Below are positions 21,713 to 33,084 of a DNA stretch of 64,000 nt, piece by piece (the stretch's first letter is position 1; each line of letters starts with the position of its first letter). The notes under the pieces were generated by a model. The model made no database searches. It saw nothing but the letters and a program-made list of their open reading frames with translations, and had not been told where the DNA came from. The translations under genes were made by a program, and so were the position numbers. Source of the DNA: Ziziphus jujuba (taxonomy: Eukaryota > Streptophyta > Magnoliopsida > Rosales > Rhamnaceae); contig NC_083384.1 in NCBI RefSeq assembly GCF_031755915.1, positions 5,045,501 through 5,109,500 on the forward strand, read 5' to 3'.

Positions 21713-23776
21713 GTAACTTTATTCCCATCTCAAGCACACTCTGCAAACATACACAGTTCATATAGTTTGTTAAAACAAAAAGAGTCTAAAACTCTATTTT
21801 ACAACAGTTATTTTGTAGTTCTTTTTTCCCCTCGCTCTGTTGTGAACATGTTTTGTCCTTCTTCTTCCTTTTTGGTGACCTTTCTCAAGAACGTTTTGAT
21901 GTTCTTTTGGAAACACCAGGCATGATAATTTGGAAATGAGTTTTCAACCGGATGTGGGTTCTACGCTTTCATGACTGAAGCGTTGGATAACTAAACTGAG
22001 GTCCATTATTCTTAGGGCATTTTAATTTTATAGATCATATGGATGCCCCTGTACTTTTAATGGTTGAAAATACCTTATATGTTATGGCTTCCTACATAGT
22101 CTACATGTGGTGTTGATTAATATGAGAACTGAAGCCATACTTCTAAAAATGTATTTAGTAAGCTTTAAATATTGTTTATTTTATTAATTCCCATAATTGC
22201 AGTTACATCCTTGCGTCATTTTTCATGGTTCAAAATTAGCTTCTTTTTTGTTTTTTTGTTTTTTGATTTTAATTTTCCCATCGGTATCAACTGACATGGG
22301 ATCATGTATTCAACATTTGAAGGAAACGTATGTCAGAGCTTCCAAGAAATTCATGTTTTTCAAAATAGTTAAAGGGAATGACTTCAGTATGAGACTATAA
22401 GTCTTAACATTTAAGACATGCTGGCGTGGATGCAAATGACATCAGGAAAAAAATTGTTTCTGGAGGAAACAATTTTGCAGCTGATCTTGGAAGGTGAAGA
22501 TGATACAAATTGAACTTCTTAAAATTTCTAAAGTTTTACTAGTAAATATTAATTTTTCAAATATCATATATTTGTGAACCAGCAGCTAGAAAGTCCACCA
22601 CCGGTGTTGTTGACTCTGTCTGTATCTGTATTTGAGTGATTGGACAAACTTCCAAACAGTTGGACCAAGTGGTGGTGCCGACAATTCAATATGAACCTTC
22701 AAGTAGGTTGCTGAGGCAGACACGTTCATGGAAACCACTGAAAGGTGCTTAATAGTGTAATCATATTATAATCTTGACAGCTGTTTGGTCCTGCTCTGGG
22801 ATCTTTTAACCTTAAAAGATAGCCATTTTTTTTTTTTTTTTTTGGTCTTTTCCTGGCAACCAAAAGACAATCGAGGAAAATGGTTTTGGGGGGTCCACAT
22901 GGGATTTTAGAGAGGAGGTTTCCTAATTCTTACTTTGCCATACCATCCAACTTTCAAATCCACTTCTAATTACAAAACTTTTGTAATAAATATTTGAGCT
23001 AAAAAAAAAAAAAAAAAAAAAAAAAACTTTTGTAATAAATAATGATAATTAGAGTGATGTGACTATACCATATCCTTTGTCTATTACTAATATCCTCACT
23101 GTCCATCCCTAATAACGACAAACATATAATCCTTTTCTAATTGTCACGATAATCCTGTTCACATACCACATTACCAAATAATAATAAAAAAAGAGTCAAA
23201 AACTCGTTCTTCATTTGCTTTTTCCCACGTATATCTGCTGGCTGATCGAAAGCTTTCAAAAATCTATGAGAAGTTGAAAACAACTAAAAAGGTCACTAAA
23301 AACAAAAGTCGCTCTCCTGCATTATAGACTATATGACAACTCAACATGGACCCTACTTACATGTTAAATTCCATGGTGATAAGAAATTAATGGTACAACA
23401 TAAAACTTTATGGGTTTCTCTGTCATCCTACTCTTTATTTGTCAATCCTGAATATCAAAATAAAGGACCTCTAATCAATTCTACCCCCTACGTTCTAAGA
23501 AAGCCATCATGGGATATGAATATGGAAGCCAAATTAACATTTCTCTGCCAAAGCAATAGTAATAAAAAATATTATTTTACACTCTTCCGCGCAATTTTAG
23601 ATACAAATTACAACTAAGTTTGATTAAAACATATCAGATGCTCAAATAAAAAAGAACAGTAAGTAATTGAATAGTGATGATGAGAAAACCAAATTTGATT
23701 TCTTTTTGTTTGACAAAAGAGGAAATTGCAAATCGCCTTACAGGTTGGCAATGGCAAACGCAAATGACTTGTTATC
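21713..23776. other. intergenic with degenerate stretches
   Basis: No gene is recognised in these two kilobases. Short open frames at 22197-22400 and 23333-23617 show no domain. Homopolymer runs occur at about 22826-22843 (T) and 23001-23026 (A). The interval could hold further decayed exons of the fragments to its left, but I cannot identify them. Confidence 0.4.
22974..23040 (+). mobile_element. poly(A) mini-insertion with 18-bp target duplication
   Basis: The 18-mer AAAACTTTTGTAATAAAT occurs at 22974-22991 and again at 23023-23040. Between the copies are only ATTTGAGCT and a run of A. This is the layout left by LINE-driven target-primed insertion of a nearly fully 5'-truncated poly(A)-tailed RNA. 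Confidence 0.6.
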
Positions 23777-26452
23777 TTAACGACCTTTTGGATTCATGAT
23801 CTGTGAAAACACAGCACTCGGCGTCAAACCATCGGAGTCTTCGCTTGCTAGGCTCCGACCGCCTATGCTCATGCTCATACCACTGCTTCTCGAGTCTGTC
23901 ACAGTACCATCAAAACCCGGAGATATGTCAGGGTCCTTCTTCCCTTTACAGGGCATGAATGGTTCCTCCTCAATGTCCATTCCCCCAATGCCCTTGCCAC
24001 TCTCCTCTGCACTCTCTTGTAGCTGCAAAGCAAACTCAAGGTTCCACAGAACATCTCCCATGGATGGTCTTTCAATGCCCTGATCATTGACACATTTCAT
24101 TGCTGTCTCAGCAAACTTCTTGAAACATTCTGGTGCAATCTTCCCCTTCAAATAAGGGTCCATGATCTGATCAAGGATGCCTTTCTTGTGGCAATGTGCA
24201 GCCCACTCTGCCAAGCTCACCTGCTCCTTTGGAAGTGTTGGGTTCAGGGCAGGGCGAGCACACAATACCTCGAAAAGCACAACCCCAAATGAGTAAACAT
24301 CGGATTTATCAGTGAGTTGTTGCCGCCTGAAATACTCAGGATCCAGATAACCAAAACTACCTTTCACAACAGTGCTGACATGCGTGTGATCCAATGCAGG
24401 ACCTGTTTTCGACAAGCCGAAATCTGAAACCTTTGCCACAAATTTCTCATCCAAAAGAATGTTAGTTGTCTTAACATCTCGGTGGATAATAGTGTGCTTG
24501 GCACCCGTGTGGAGATAGTGTAAACCACGGGCAGCTCCAATGCATATCTCAAGCCTTTGCTTCCATGGCAATGGGGGCTTTTGAGTCTTGTAAAGATGCT
24601 CACGCAATGTCCCATAAGCCATGTAATCATAAACAAGGATCATTTCACAGTTTTCTTCACAATACCCAATTAGAGAAACAAGATGGCGATGACGAAGCTT
24701 TGAGAGCATTTCAATCTCAGTCTGGAACTCGTGCACACCTTGCTCAGACAGTGGATTCCCACGCTTAATTGCAACTTTGGTTGTTCCATTATCAATTTCA
24801 CCCTTGTAAACCTTGCCAAAACCTCCGACCCCAAGGAGCAGGGCTTCATCAAAGTTGTTGGTGGCAGCCTTGATCTCAGCAAAGGAGAAATGGCGACAAA
24901 GGTTTGAAGGAAGGGATGATGCGTAACTTCCTGTTGTGTTTGTCTTGGCAGAACCTGCAGAGTGTGAATTTCCATATAGAGAAAGTGGGAGCCATCCGGA
25001 TGGCCCTTCACTTCCACTAGAGTCCTTCCTTAACCTGCGGCGTCGTGACACAAATATAGCAAGGAAACCAAGAACAAGGGCTAAAACAATTCCACCACTT
25101 ACACCACCAGCGATAATCGCTTTCTGACTCTTTGGTTTATTATTACCAGATGAAGGTGTTGATGGTTCAATTTCGTCCTGTACAGGAAGAGGGGTAGGAT
25201 TTAGCCCTCCAAGATTACCAGTTGTATCATTAAGCTTGAATACCTCCACTCCATTTAAAATGGCATCATAGAACTGCGACTTTGAAGCAGTGTTTGGATG
25301 CAATGCAAGCCACATATCCTGTTGTGGATCCCCAGTTGGAGCAAAAACCACGTAATCCTTATATACTGGAACCCCGTTATGCCTATTTGCCCATCCTGCG
25401 ACATCGGCCCCCTCCTGTGCAGTTTGATTATTGAGGAAGATATCAAACACTCTTTGATTGATATCGGTTATGTTAGAAGCAACCTCACAAAAATGGAGCC
25501 TAACCAAGTATGAAAAGCCCGAGTCTATCGAAAGAATCCAAGTCAAATTGTAATTCAAATTGATCCGCGCATTCGGCCCCATTGATCTGGCAGTGGAATA
25601 AACATCAAGCGGTGCAACATAAGAAGGCATACCATCAGGATAGGTGATTGTCAAGTTTGGATCAGCTGTCTCAGGAACACCAAAAGCTGCTCCATATATA
25701 TAATTTGTGTCATCATACCACGACCGGAACATCCCCGTATCTTTGTCCGGCGATATATCATTTCCTCCGACATTTAAACGATACACATTCTCAAGAGCAG
25801 TAGTGTTATCAATAATAAAAGGTGAATCTTGACCCACAATCTTGGTGGTTCCATCAGTGGTACTATAAATATCAGGCATTGACACAACTTCAATCCCATT
25901 AACAAAAGCATAAGAATTGGAAATTTTAGATTCTGGCTTGAAAGAAATATCCAATTTATCACCTTCTACGTAGACTGAATACTCCTTCACAAGGGAAACG
26001 TAGTTCAAAGCTTGTGTAGTTTGAAAAGCACTGAAATTCTTGAGAAGTGTGTAGGACTGAGCCGTGACGGTGAAGACTGCGTTGGAGGCGTTCCGGTTGT
26101 CGTAGGAAACCGGGTAAAAGTAGAGGCGAACGAATTTCCGGCCCGGGCCCACCGGAATACTGTAAGTGAAGACGGAGCTGAAAACCCTAGCGGTCATATA
26201 AGGGACTTCGGAGACTGAAGGGTCTTGCGTGGAAGCTTTCGCCGCCGTGGAGCTCCCAGATTTCTGTAGAAAGCTCGAAGCGATATCGGAGGTCCATTTC
26301 TGGCCGGGTGTTTCGCCGTTGGGTCCACCGCAGTTGAGGAAGTACTCGTCGGCCGGAACGTAATTGGCGGCGAAAACTACATGGATTGAGAAGCTCAAGA
26401 ACGCTAAAATTACAGCACTTATAGTAGCTTTGCACTTGTAAGTGTTCTTCAT
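23777..26452 (-). CDS. FER: FERONIA, CrRLK1L malectin-like receptor kinase
   Basis: A single-exon protein of 891 residues, close to the 895 of Arabidopsis FERONIA. A signal peptide covers about 1-28 and two malectin-like domains about 36-195 and 222-405. The transmembrane helix is about 445-468, and the Ser/Thr kinase about 535-805. Catalytic features are all present: LGVGGFGKVYKG loop, Lys563 in VAIKRG, HRD at 657-659 and DFG at 677-679. The tail ends SQIMNPKGR, the FERONIA-type end. The family sits in the plasma membrane, binds RALF peptides with LLG co-receptors and senses wall pectin, acting in growth, fertilisation and immunity. The start is the ATG directly before the hydrophobic signal core. 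Nothing is broken. Confidence 0.97.
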   Translation of the reverse strand: MKNTYKCKATISAVILAFLSFSIHVVFAANYVPADEYFLNCGGPNGETPGQKWTSDIASSFLQKSGSSTAAKASTQDPSVSEVPYMTARVFSSVFTYSIPVGPGRKFVRLYFYPVSYDNRNASNAVFTVTAQSYTLLKNFSAFQTTQALNYVSLVKEYSVYVEGDKLDISFKPESKISNSYAFVNGIEVVSMPDIYSTTDGTTKIVGQDSPFIIDNTTALENVYRLNVGGNDISPDKDTGMFRSWYDDTNYIYGAAFGVPETADPNLTITYPDGMPSYVAPLDVYSTARSMGPNARINLNYNLTWILSIDSGFSYLVRLHFCEVASNITDINQRVFDIFLNNQTAQEGADVAGWANRHNGVPVYKDYVVFAPTGDPQQDMWLALHPNTASKSQFYDAILNGVEVFKLNDTTGNLGGLNPTPLPVQDEIEPSTPSSGNNKPKSQKAIIAGGVSGGIVLALVLGFLAIFVSRRRRLRKDSSGSEGPSGWLPLSLYGNSHSAGSAKTNTTGSYASSLPSNLCRHFSFAEIKAATNNFDEALLLGVGGFGKVYKGEIDNGTTKVAIKRGNPLSEQGVHEFQTEIEMLSKLRHRHLVSLIGYCEENCEMILVYDYMAYGTLREHLYKTQKPPLPWKQRLEICIGAARGLHYLHTGAKHTIIHRDVKTTNILLDEKFVAKVSDFGLSKTGPALDHTHVSTVVKGSFGYLDPEYFRRQQLTDKSDVYSFGVVLFEVLCARPALNPTLPKEQVSLAEWAAHCHKKGILDQIMDPYLKGKIAPECFKKFAETAMKCVNDQGIERPSMGDVLWNLEFALQLQESAEESGKGIGGMDIEEEPFMPCKGKKDPDISPGFDGTVTDSRSSGMSMSIGGRSLASEDSDGLTPSAVFSQIMNPKGR

Positions 26453-27080
26453 GGACTTATAAAAAATAAAAAAATGAACAAAAGGAGCTTTTTTCGAGAT
26501 TTCAGCTGAGAAATTCAGCTCCGGAAATTTTTTCTGATTCTAAGGTGGATCGAGATCTGAATCTCTTTCTCTCTCACACACACTAAAAATCAAGATCGGA
26601 TAGATTACAAAGAAAGTAAGGATTTTTCCAGGTTCCCAAACAGTAAACTGAATAAATAAACAAATAAATAATGTCAGGGGAAATGGATTATCCAAGAAGG
26701 GAATTCAAATCAAAGAAAGCAGCTTGAAGATTGAGAATTGGGGGAAAAAAAAATATTAAGGAAAGCTGGAAACTTGGAAGAAAAACACCGCTGAGAGATT
26801 GCTTGCAAAAACACCGGGGAAAATGGAAGAGTAGACTTCAAGCCATGGCAGAAGATGAAGATGAGGTGTACAGAAGTAATCAGTAAACCATGCGTGAAGA
26901 TCGGAACGGCACCGTATCTGAAACAAAGTTTGAGAATGGGAGAGATCGGCCGGAGAGTGAGAGAGAGAAAAAGTTGAACCGAAAAGCAGAGAGAGAGAGA
27001 GAGAGAGAGAGAAACGGAGAAGAAAAAGTGTTTGTGGTTTGTTTGGAGTATTTTCTTCTTACACAAAATGATGTTTTCTG
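26453..27080 (-). promoter_or_regulatory. FERONIA 5' leader with GA/CT repeat
   Basis: The sequence upstream of FERONIA (reading right to left) contains a GA run of about 12 units at 26989-27012, which is CT-rich in the sense orientation, and a shorter CT-rich patch near 26563-26580. The FERONIA transcript leader is expected here. I cannot place the transcription start or decide whether a leader intron exists. Confidence 0.45.
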
Positions 27081-29129
27081 AATAATATTTCTTTCTTTTT
27101 TTGGCTAAGACCTTAACCTGTTTTCTTTTTTTTATTAAAAGTGAAACGACGACGATTATTGTCAGTGATGGAGTTAATGTTTTATTTTTGTAGTGGTAGG
27201 AAAAACCATGTGCAATGAGTGGCGGTTTCTTACGATAACGATTATGGGCTTGGCGGTTGCAGGGTATTTACATTAGTGCCATTTTGCAGTAGAAGCGAAG
27301 GTGATGAAAGATTGGATGACAGATAAGAGAAACGCGTTAAATAAATAAAATTAAAATATAAAAAAATTTAAAAAAATTGAATGAACGCGTAGAGCACCGC
27401 CACCATCTTCTGTTTTGGGCAGCACAGCTTAACTGTCGTGGGGTGCCCCACACATTAGTTGTTTAGTTGCTGGACTCACTCACTTTTTCTTTCTTCTCTC
27501 TCTCTCTCTCTCTATCTGTCTTGAGGTTGTCTTTTTAATGTAAGAGATTTGAACTTAATATTGACATTTTATTAGTGTAGTTTACTGTTTTTACAGTTGC
27601 ATGATATAAATTTAAGGACTGTGTTTTTTGGGTGAATAATTTAAGGACTTTAGTTTTTTGCATTTAATGTGAGTAAACTCTTTAGGCTTTATTTATTTAT
27701 TTATTATTATTATTATTATTGTTATGTTTTCCCTTTTACCTTTTGTTGAATTTGAAATTGGATTTTCGAAAAGTTAAATGGTGGAACCCAAAAAAGAATG
27801 AACAAATGGTGTAACACACAAAAGAATGAACAAGAAATTCAATGATTGAAAAAAATAAGGCATGGACTCCACCACGTAGCTTTCTTCCCCTGAGCCAGTA
27901 AATTACTAATGAGGCCATTTGTCTATGTTCAAATCACCACTCAGCCATGTAGCTTTAAATTCTTCTACTTTGAAAAAAGTAAATAATTAGGTAACTAACG
28001 GATAAGTTATAGCATAATAGCATTCACTAAAAAAACACTAATAAGGTACACCCTGCTTTTAGGCTGGCTGATTGATATTTCACTTTGATTGAAAATTAAT
28101 TAATATTTTTATAAGCCCCTCCACTGCAATAATATAGAAAAGTAGGAAGCATTATTCCCTATTTGACCACGAACTAAAATATCATTTTATGATTCTAAAA
28201 CCAAAATTTGTTCTTAAAATAAAAACAATCTCAAAATGTTTTATTGGATCAGCACTAAAAAAACTGTCTATTTTAAGATTATTCATTTACTAAAGAATAC
28301 AATTTGCTTTTAATTTTTTTTTTTTTAAAGGATAGTTAAACAATACATGAAAGTCAAACCTTATGGTATTTCTTGTTGTTTTATTTTTAGCTAGTGTTTA
28401 AATTTATTATTTGATGTCAAATTAACATTTTTTTGGTTTTGATATTTTTTTTTTCTTTGGTAGTGACGAAGGATTCCAGACCAAAAAAATGAGCAAGGAT
28501 TCATTTGGGCCTTCATTAACCGGTAGGCCCTATATTGTCTCTAACTTCCAAGTCCCCAGCCCAAAATTATTCGTTCTTGTGTAGAAACAAAGATGAAAAA
28601 AAACAGCTGAAGAAACAACTTACAATAGAGATTTCTTATGAATCTAAACTTATAAATCAATTACAAAGGAATGGACTTTTGCACACTGCGTTGTTCTTGG
28701 CTTTTGGGATAATTAGGTTTTCTTAAAATATTAAATTGGGGTTCAAATTAAATTCAAACCTTACATACAAGACACAAATTTTACCATCAACATGACCTTG
28801 AACGAGAATTTTGCTGTATATATTGTGCCTACGCACAAAACCAGCAACATTCTAGAATTTAAAAGAAGTTGCATCAAATTGATTTTATCTGAAAAATCTG
28901 ACAGGACAAAAAAGACCAATTTCTTTTTTTTCTTTTTGGGACAAGAAATTTTAGTATAATCAGTAAATAAAATCATAAATATATACACTATAGATATATA
29001 CAGTGCCCTCACAATGAAAACACATGAAGAAAAGTATCACATTATATACACGTGGCATGCTATGAGGAGAAGGATTGTGCTTTCATCACCTCCTCCTCTT
29101 CTTCTTCTTCTTCTTCTTCTTCCTGTCTA

Positions 29130-29160
<31 letters not shown>

Positions 29161-29846
29161 ATGTATTCATGCCATTCTCGGTGCCATTGCGCTTGAAAGC
29201 CACCACTATTGAACATTATGCAAGTACCATTTACCAGAAACAGGTAGATAAACCATTTCTTTCTTTCTTTCTTTCTATGTTTATATATTGAATTGAACTT
29301 GGGGATCTTCATGAACAAGTTCCTTCCGAAAGTTAAAACTGACCAAGACATCTCAACTAACCAAAACCCACATCATATTACCTAATAAAACTCGAGAGAT
29401 ATCGTTTTTTATGCATATATGACAAGTAAATCTATATTTGGTTCTGCTATACTCCTTATCTTGCATTTGAAAACTTTTCCAGAGTAGCAATTATCCTGTT
29501 CATTTCCATGTCGCTCTATAACTTATGTAATGTCCCACTTTCCTCATTATAATGTAGGACTATTTGTAGGACCACTTTGACGTACCTTAGGATTTATAGA
29601 AGCTGCAACTTTACTCTTACCCTTTCATATTTGTTATCTTCCACAAAATGATCAGATCTCAAGGGAAAAAGAACAAATAATATAATTGGTAGAGCAAATT
29701 CAGCGAGCCAGATTCATTGTCTTCCCTTCAAAGCTTGAAACATGATCCCCACTTCAACACTTTTCTTGTCTGCCATTGTTTCCTTGCTACTATTACACTA
29801 GCTATAGAAATGTAAAAGATATAAATACCTAAGAAGTGCAATCAAT
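27081..29846. repeat. intergenic with CT, CTT and TTA microsatellites
   Basis: CT repeats lie at about 27495-27513 and 29132-29160, a CTT run at about 29092-29121, (TTA)n near 27691-27720 and (TTTC)n at 29258-29275. No gene is recognised. Open frames in this stretch are low-complexity translations. The last part should hold the mannanase promoter. Confidence 0.5.
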
Positions 29847-29876
29847 ATGCAGATGTATCTGGAAAAATTCAATACC

Positions 29877-30057
29877 ATGGATTCCCACAACGAAAAACTT
29901 GGGTTTTGCGATTTTTTTATGATAGCCATTTTCGTGGTTTTTGCTATTCATTCGTGTCCTACTGTATATGGTGAAAGTGGAGCCGAGAAATTTTTAAACG
30001 TGGTGGAGCAAGTGGAAGATCATCTACCATATTCTAGCAGTAGTGAAGGGTATATAG

Positions 30058-30109
<52 letters not shown>

Positions 30110-32372
30110 GTATATTTGAGAATATCATGTATTAACTTGTTTCTAGCAGCTAGATACATGCACACCTAGAATTCGCCCGAATGTGTATTTATTTTAAGTA
30201 CAGAAAAGTATTTCTACTTGACTATTTTTGGGTATTTTTGTGTGATTAGGACTGATGAGGTGGATTTGGAAGATGATACATGGCAAATGGTGCAGAAGAA
30301 AGGGAACCAATTTGTCATTGATGATCAACCTTTCTATATAAATGGTTTCAACACATACTGGTTGATGGTATTTGCTGCTGACCAATCAACAAAAGGGAAG
30401 GTCAGTGAGTTGTTTCAACAGGCATCTTCTGCAGGTCTCACAGTTTGTAGGACTTGGGCTTTCAATGATGGTCAATATCGTGCTCTTCAAAAGTCCCCTT
30501 CAGTTTATGATGAAGAAGTTTTCAAGGTACTTAAGATTGTTTCAAGCTCGTTAATCATTGAGTTACTTTTCTTGCGGTTTATTGATATTCAACTTTCATC
30601 CAACAACGGTGCCTAATGCCATTGTCTCTGTGGTTTTTATGAACCATAATGGAATTGGTTTTCTTGCAGATTTCATCTGCTTTCTCAACTAGATTTGGAA
30701 GCTGAAAATTTAATCACTTTGTACTTTAAAATAGCTTCTTCTTAATTACGTATATGTTGAACCAAACATGATACATAAACCTGCGAGTTACGTTGTTGTG
30801 CTAAACAAAGTTTGAGACATTTCTACATCGTTGAATGACTAGTATCAAATTGGCTGTAAGAGGAATTCATAGAATGTTAATTAATTCCATAATGAGTACA
30901 GGCAATTCATAGAATGCTAATCAGTTTCATAATGAGTTATACAGGCTTTGGATTTCGTAGTAAGTGAAGCACGAAAATACAAGATCAGGCTTATACTTTC
31001 ATTAATCAACAACTGGGATGCATATGGTGGAAAATCACAATATGTCAAATGGGGAAAAGCAGCCGGCTTGAATTTGACATCCGATGATGACTTCTTTTCT
31101 CATCCAACTCTCAAAAGTTACTACAAAGCTCATGTTAAGGCAAGTTCCTATTTTGTTAAGAATCATAGTTAACCTTCTTTTGTTCGTTTAGTATAATATC
31201 TTTATGATCCTTGGATATTTTTGAGTTACAGACAGTGCTTAATAGAGTGAATACACTCAATAACATTACGTACAAGAATGACCCTACGATTTTTGCTTGG
31301 GAATTGATGAATGAGCCTAGATGCACCTCTGATCCCACTGGTGATATTCTTCAGGTTTGTTTAAGAACGTGTTTATGTGATTGTAATATATTGGATACAA
31401 GTTTATAAAATTATGTCATATTCTTAAAAACTCGAGGAATAAATTCTGTTCATATTATGTGATCTAGAACTGGATACAAGAAATGGCAGTCTATGTGAAG
31501 AGCATTGATCCAAAACACTTACTGGAGATTGGATTAGAAGGATTCTATGGTCCCTCAACACCTAACAAAGTTCAATTCAATCCAAACACATATGCTCAAC
31601 AAGTTGGAACAGATTTTATAAGAAACCACCAGGCTCTTGGTGTTGATTTTGCTTCTGTTCACATCTACGCAGACTCTTGGTAGGTTTTTTTGTCAATTGA
31701 TTATGTAAATTAGTCATATACTCAGTAGTTAGTGCAAGTATTGAGTGCTTCATAATCCGCATTAATATATATTAGATCATATTCATTTAGACAGTAGTAA
31801 CATAACATAATCTGTAATTGCAAAGGTTCATGTTGCGTACCTTCAGGCTTCAACGTTCATTGTTATATGAATTCTCTGCATACTTGTAGTAAACATGTGT
31901 TGGATGACTTCTGACTGAATCATGAACTCATGGATGAAGGATTTCTCAATCAATCTCTGATGTTCATCTCCAATTTACCAAATCATGGGTTGAAGCTCAC
32001 ATAGATGATGCTGAGAAATATCTAGGAATGCCCGTTGTGTTTGCTGAGTTTGGAGTATCAACAAAAGATCCCGGCTACAATTCATCATTCCGGGACACCC
32101 TTATCAGCACAGTGTACAAGAGCCTCTTGGAGTCAACAAAGAAGGGAGGGAGTGGGGGTGGGAGCCTTTTGTGGCAGCTATTCCCTGAAGGGACAGATTA
32201 CATGGATGATGGGTATGCCATTGTGCTCTCTAAATCTCCTTCAACGACTAAGATTGTATCGCTTCAGTCAACAAGACTTGCGCTTTTCAACTCCAGGTGT
32301 TCCTGGAAATGCCACTGGGGTTGCAAGAAGAAGAACTCATTGGAGAAAATCAGTAACCATGATGAGTTATAA
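29877..32372 (+). CDS. endo-beta-1,4-mannanase, GH5 subfamily 7, MAN6-like, 6 exons
   Basis: Exons are 29877-30049, 30250-30526, 30945-31139, 31232-31354, 31468-31679 and 31940-32372, and all phases join to 470 residues. Intron 3 starts GC (AAG|GCAAGT) instead of GT; the others are GT-AG. An in-frame ATG at 29847 would add ten residues. I prefer 29877 because it sits nearer the hydrophobic signal ([14 protein letters not shown]). The enzyme cuts mannan backbones in the cell wall. The acid/base Glu lies in WELMNEPR and the nucleophile Glu in VVFAEFGVS. The C-terminus has a Cys-rich [12 protein letters not shown] segment and ends exactly in HDEL, an ER-retrieval signature. Overall it most resembles the Arabidopsis MAN6 type. 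No defect is seen. Confidence 0.95.
30059..30108 (+). repeat. CA/TA microsatellite in mannanase intron 1
   Basis: About thirteen CA units run directly into about eleven TA units, just inside intron 1. It should be highly polymorphic. Confidence 0.85.
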
Positions 32373-32488
32373 GGTTTTATATATAAGAGAAGTCAGAAAC
32401 CAACTTGGTTGAAAAGGAAAGTGAGTGTGGATTCCTATTATCTATCTGGATCCGCAAGCTCATGTTATATTGCCTACAGAACTTTGAA

Positions 32489-32494
32489 AATAAA
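32489..32494 (+). terminator. polyadenylation signal of the mannanase gene
   Basis: AATAAA lies 117 bases after the stop codon, a typical position for a plant near-upstream element. Confidence 0.5.
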
Positions 32495-33084
32495 GTTGGT
32501 GTTTTGAACTTGGAGACAGTTAATGTGAATAATAATAGTATATTTTGCATGCATCTAATGTTATTGATGGATAGAGTTCCTGAGCTCTGATTCGAAGATT
32601 GAATGCTTAACAAACATTGAGTCAGATTCATAGAGACGCCAAGAGGACTACAATTAGAAAAAAATAAAAAAATAAAAAACAGCAAAAATTAAACAATAAA
32701 AGAGGAAAATAATAAGTGCAAGATGTTGCAACCAGAGGGTGAGAAAGAAGAAGAAACTATCAAATGCGGAAACTCATTAATTTTCAATGAGGCATAATGC
32801 TAATCAAAGCAAATTTAAGTTAAAAAAAAAAAAAAATCTATATAAACGAACTTATACAAAAATAGTTCTTTTTTCTTTGATGGAATGCAAACTTCATTTT
32901 TCAATAGTATTTCTATTCTATATATATATATCTGAAAACAGAAAAAACATAATGAAATATGGGGAAGTATATTATAGTAACTTGGAAGCTTATACTATGT
33001 TTTTTTCAAAAGTAAATTTAAAAGATAATCATTCACAATACCCCCCAAAAAAAAAAAAAAAAAGTTCTCAGCTTTGTAGTTTAA
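32495..33084. other. intergenic between convergent genes
   Basis: AT-rich, with poly-A runs near 32822-32836 and 33047-33062. No gene is recognised. The mannanase and the minus-strand unknown gene converge here. Confidence 0.5.

Noticed and set aside
22197..22400. Continuation of the Peter Pan-like pseudogene
   Set aside because: The translation shows no Brix-domain motif after the exon at 21496-21712, so I could not support further exons.
29052..29291. Ser-rich and Leu-rich small proteins
   Set aside because: They translate CTT and CT microsatellites in two frames and are low-complexity only.
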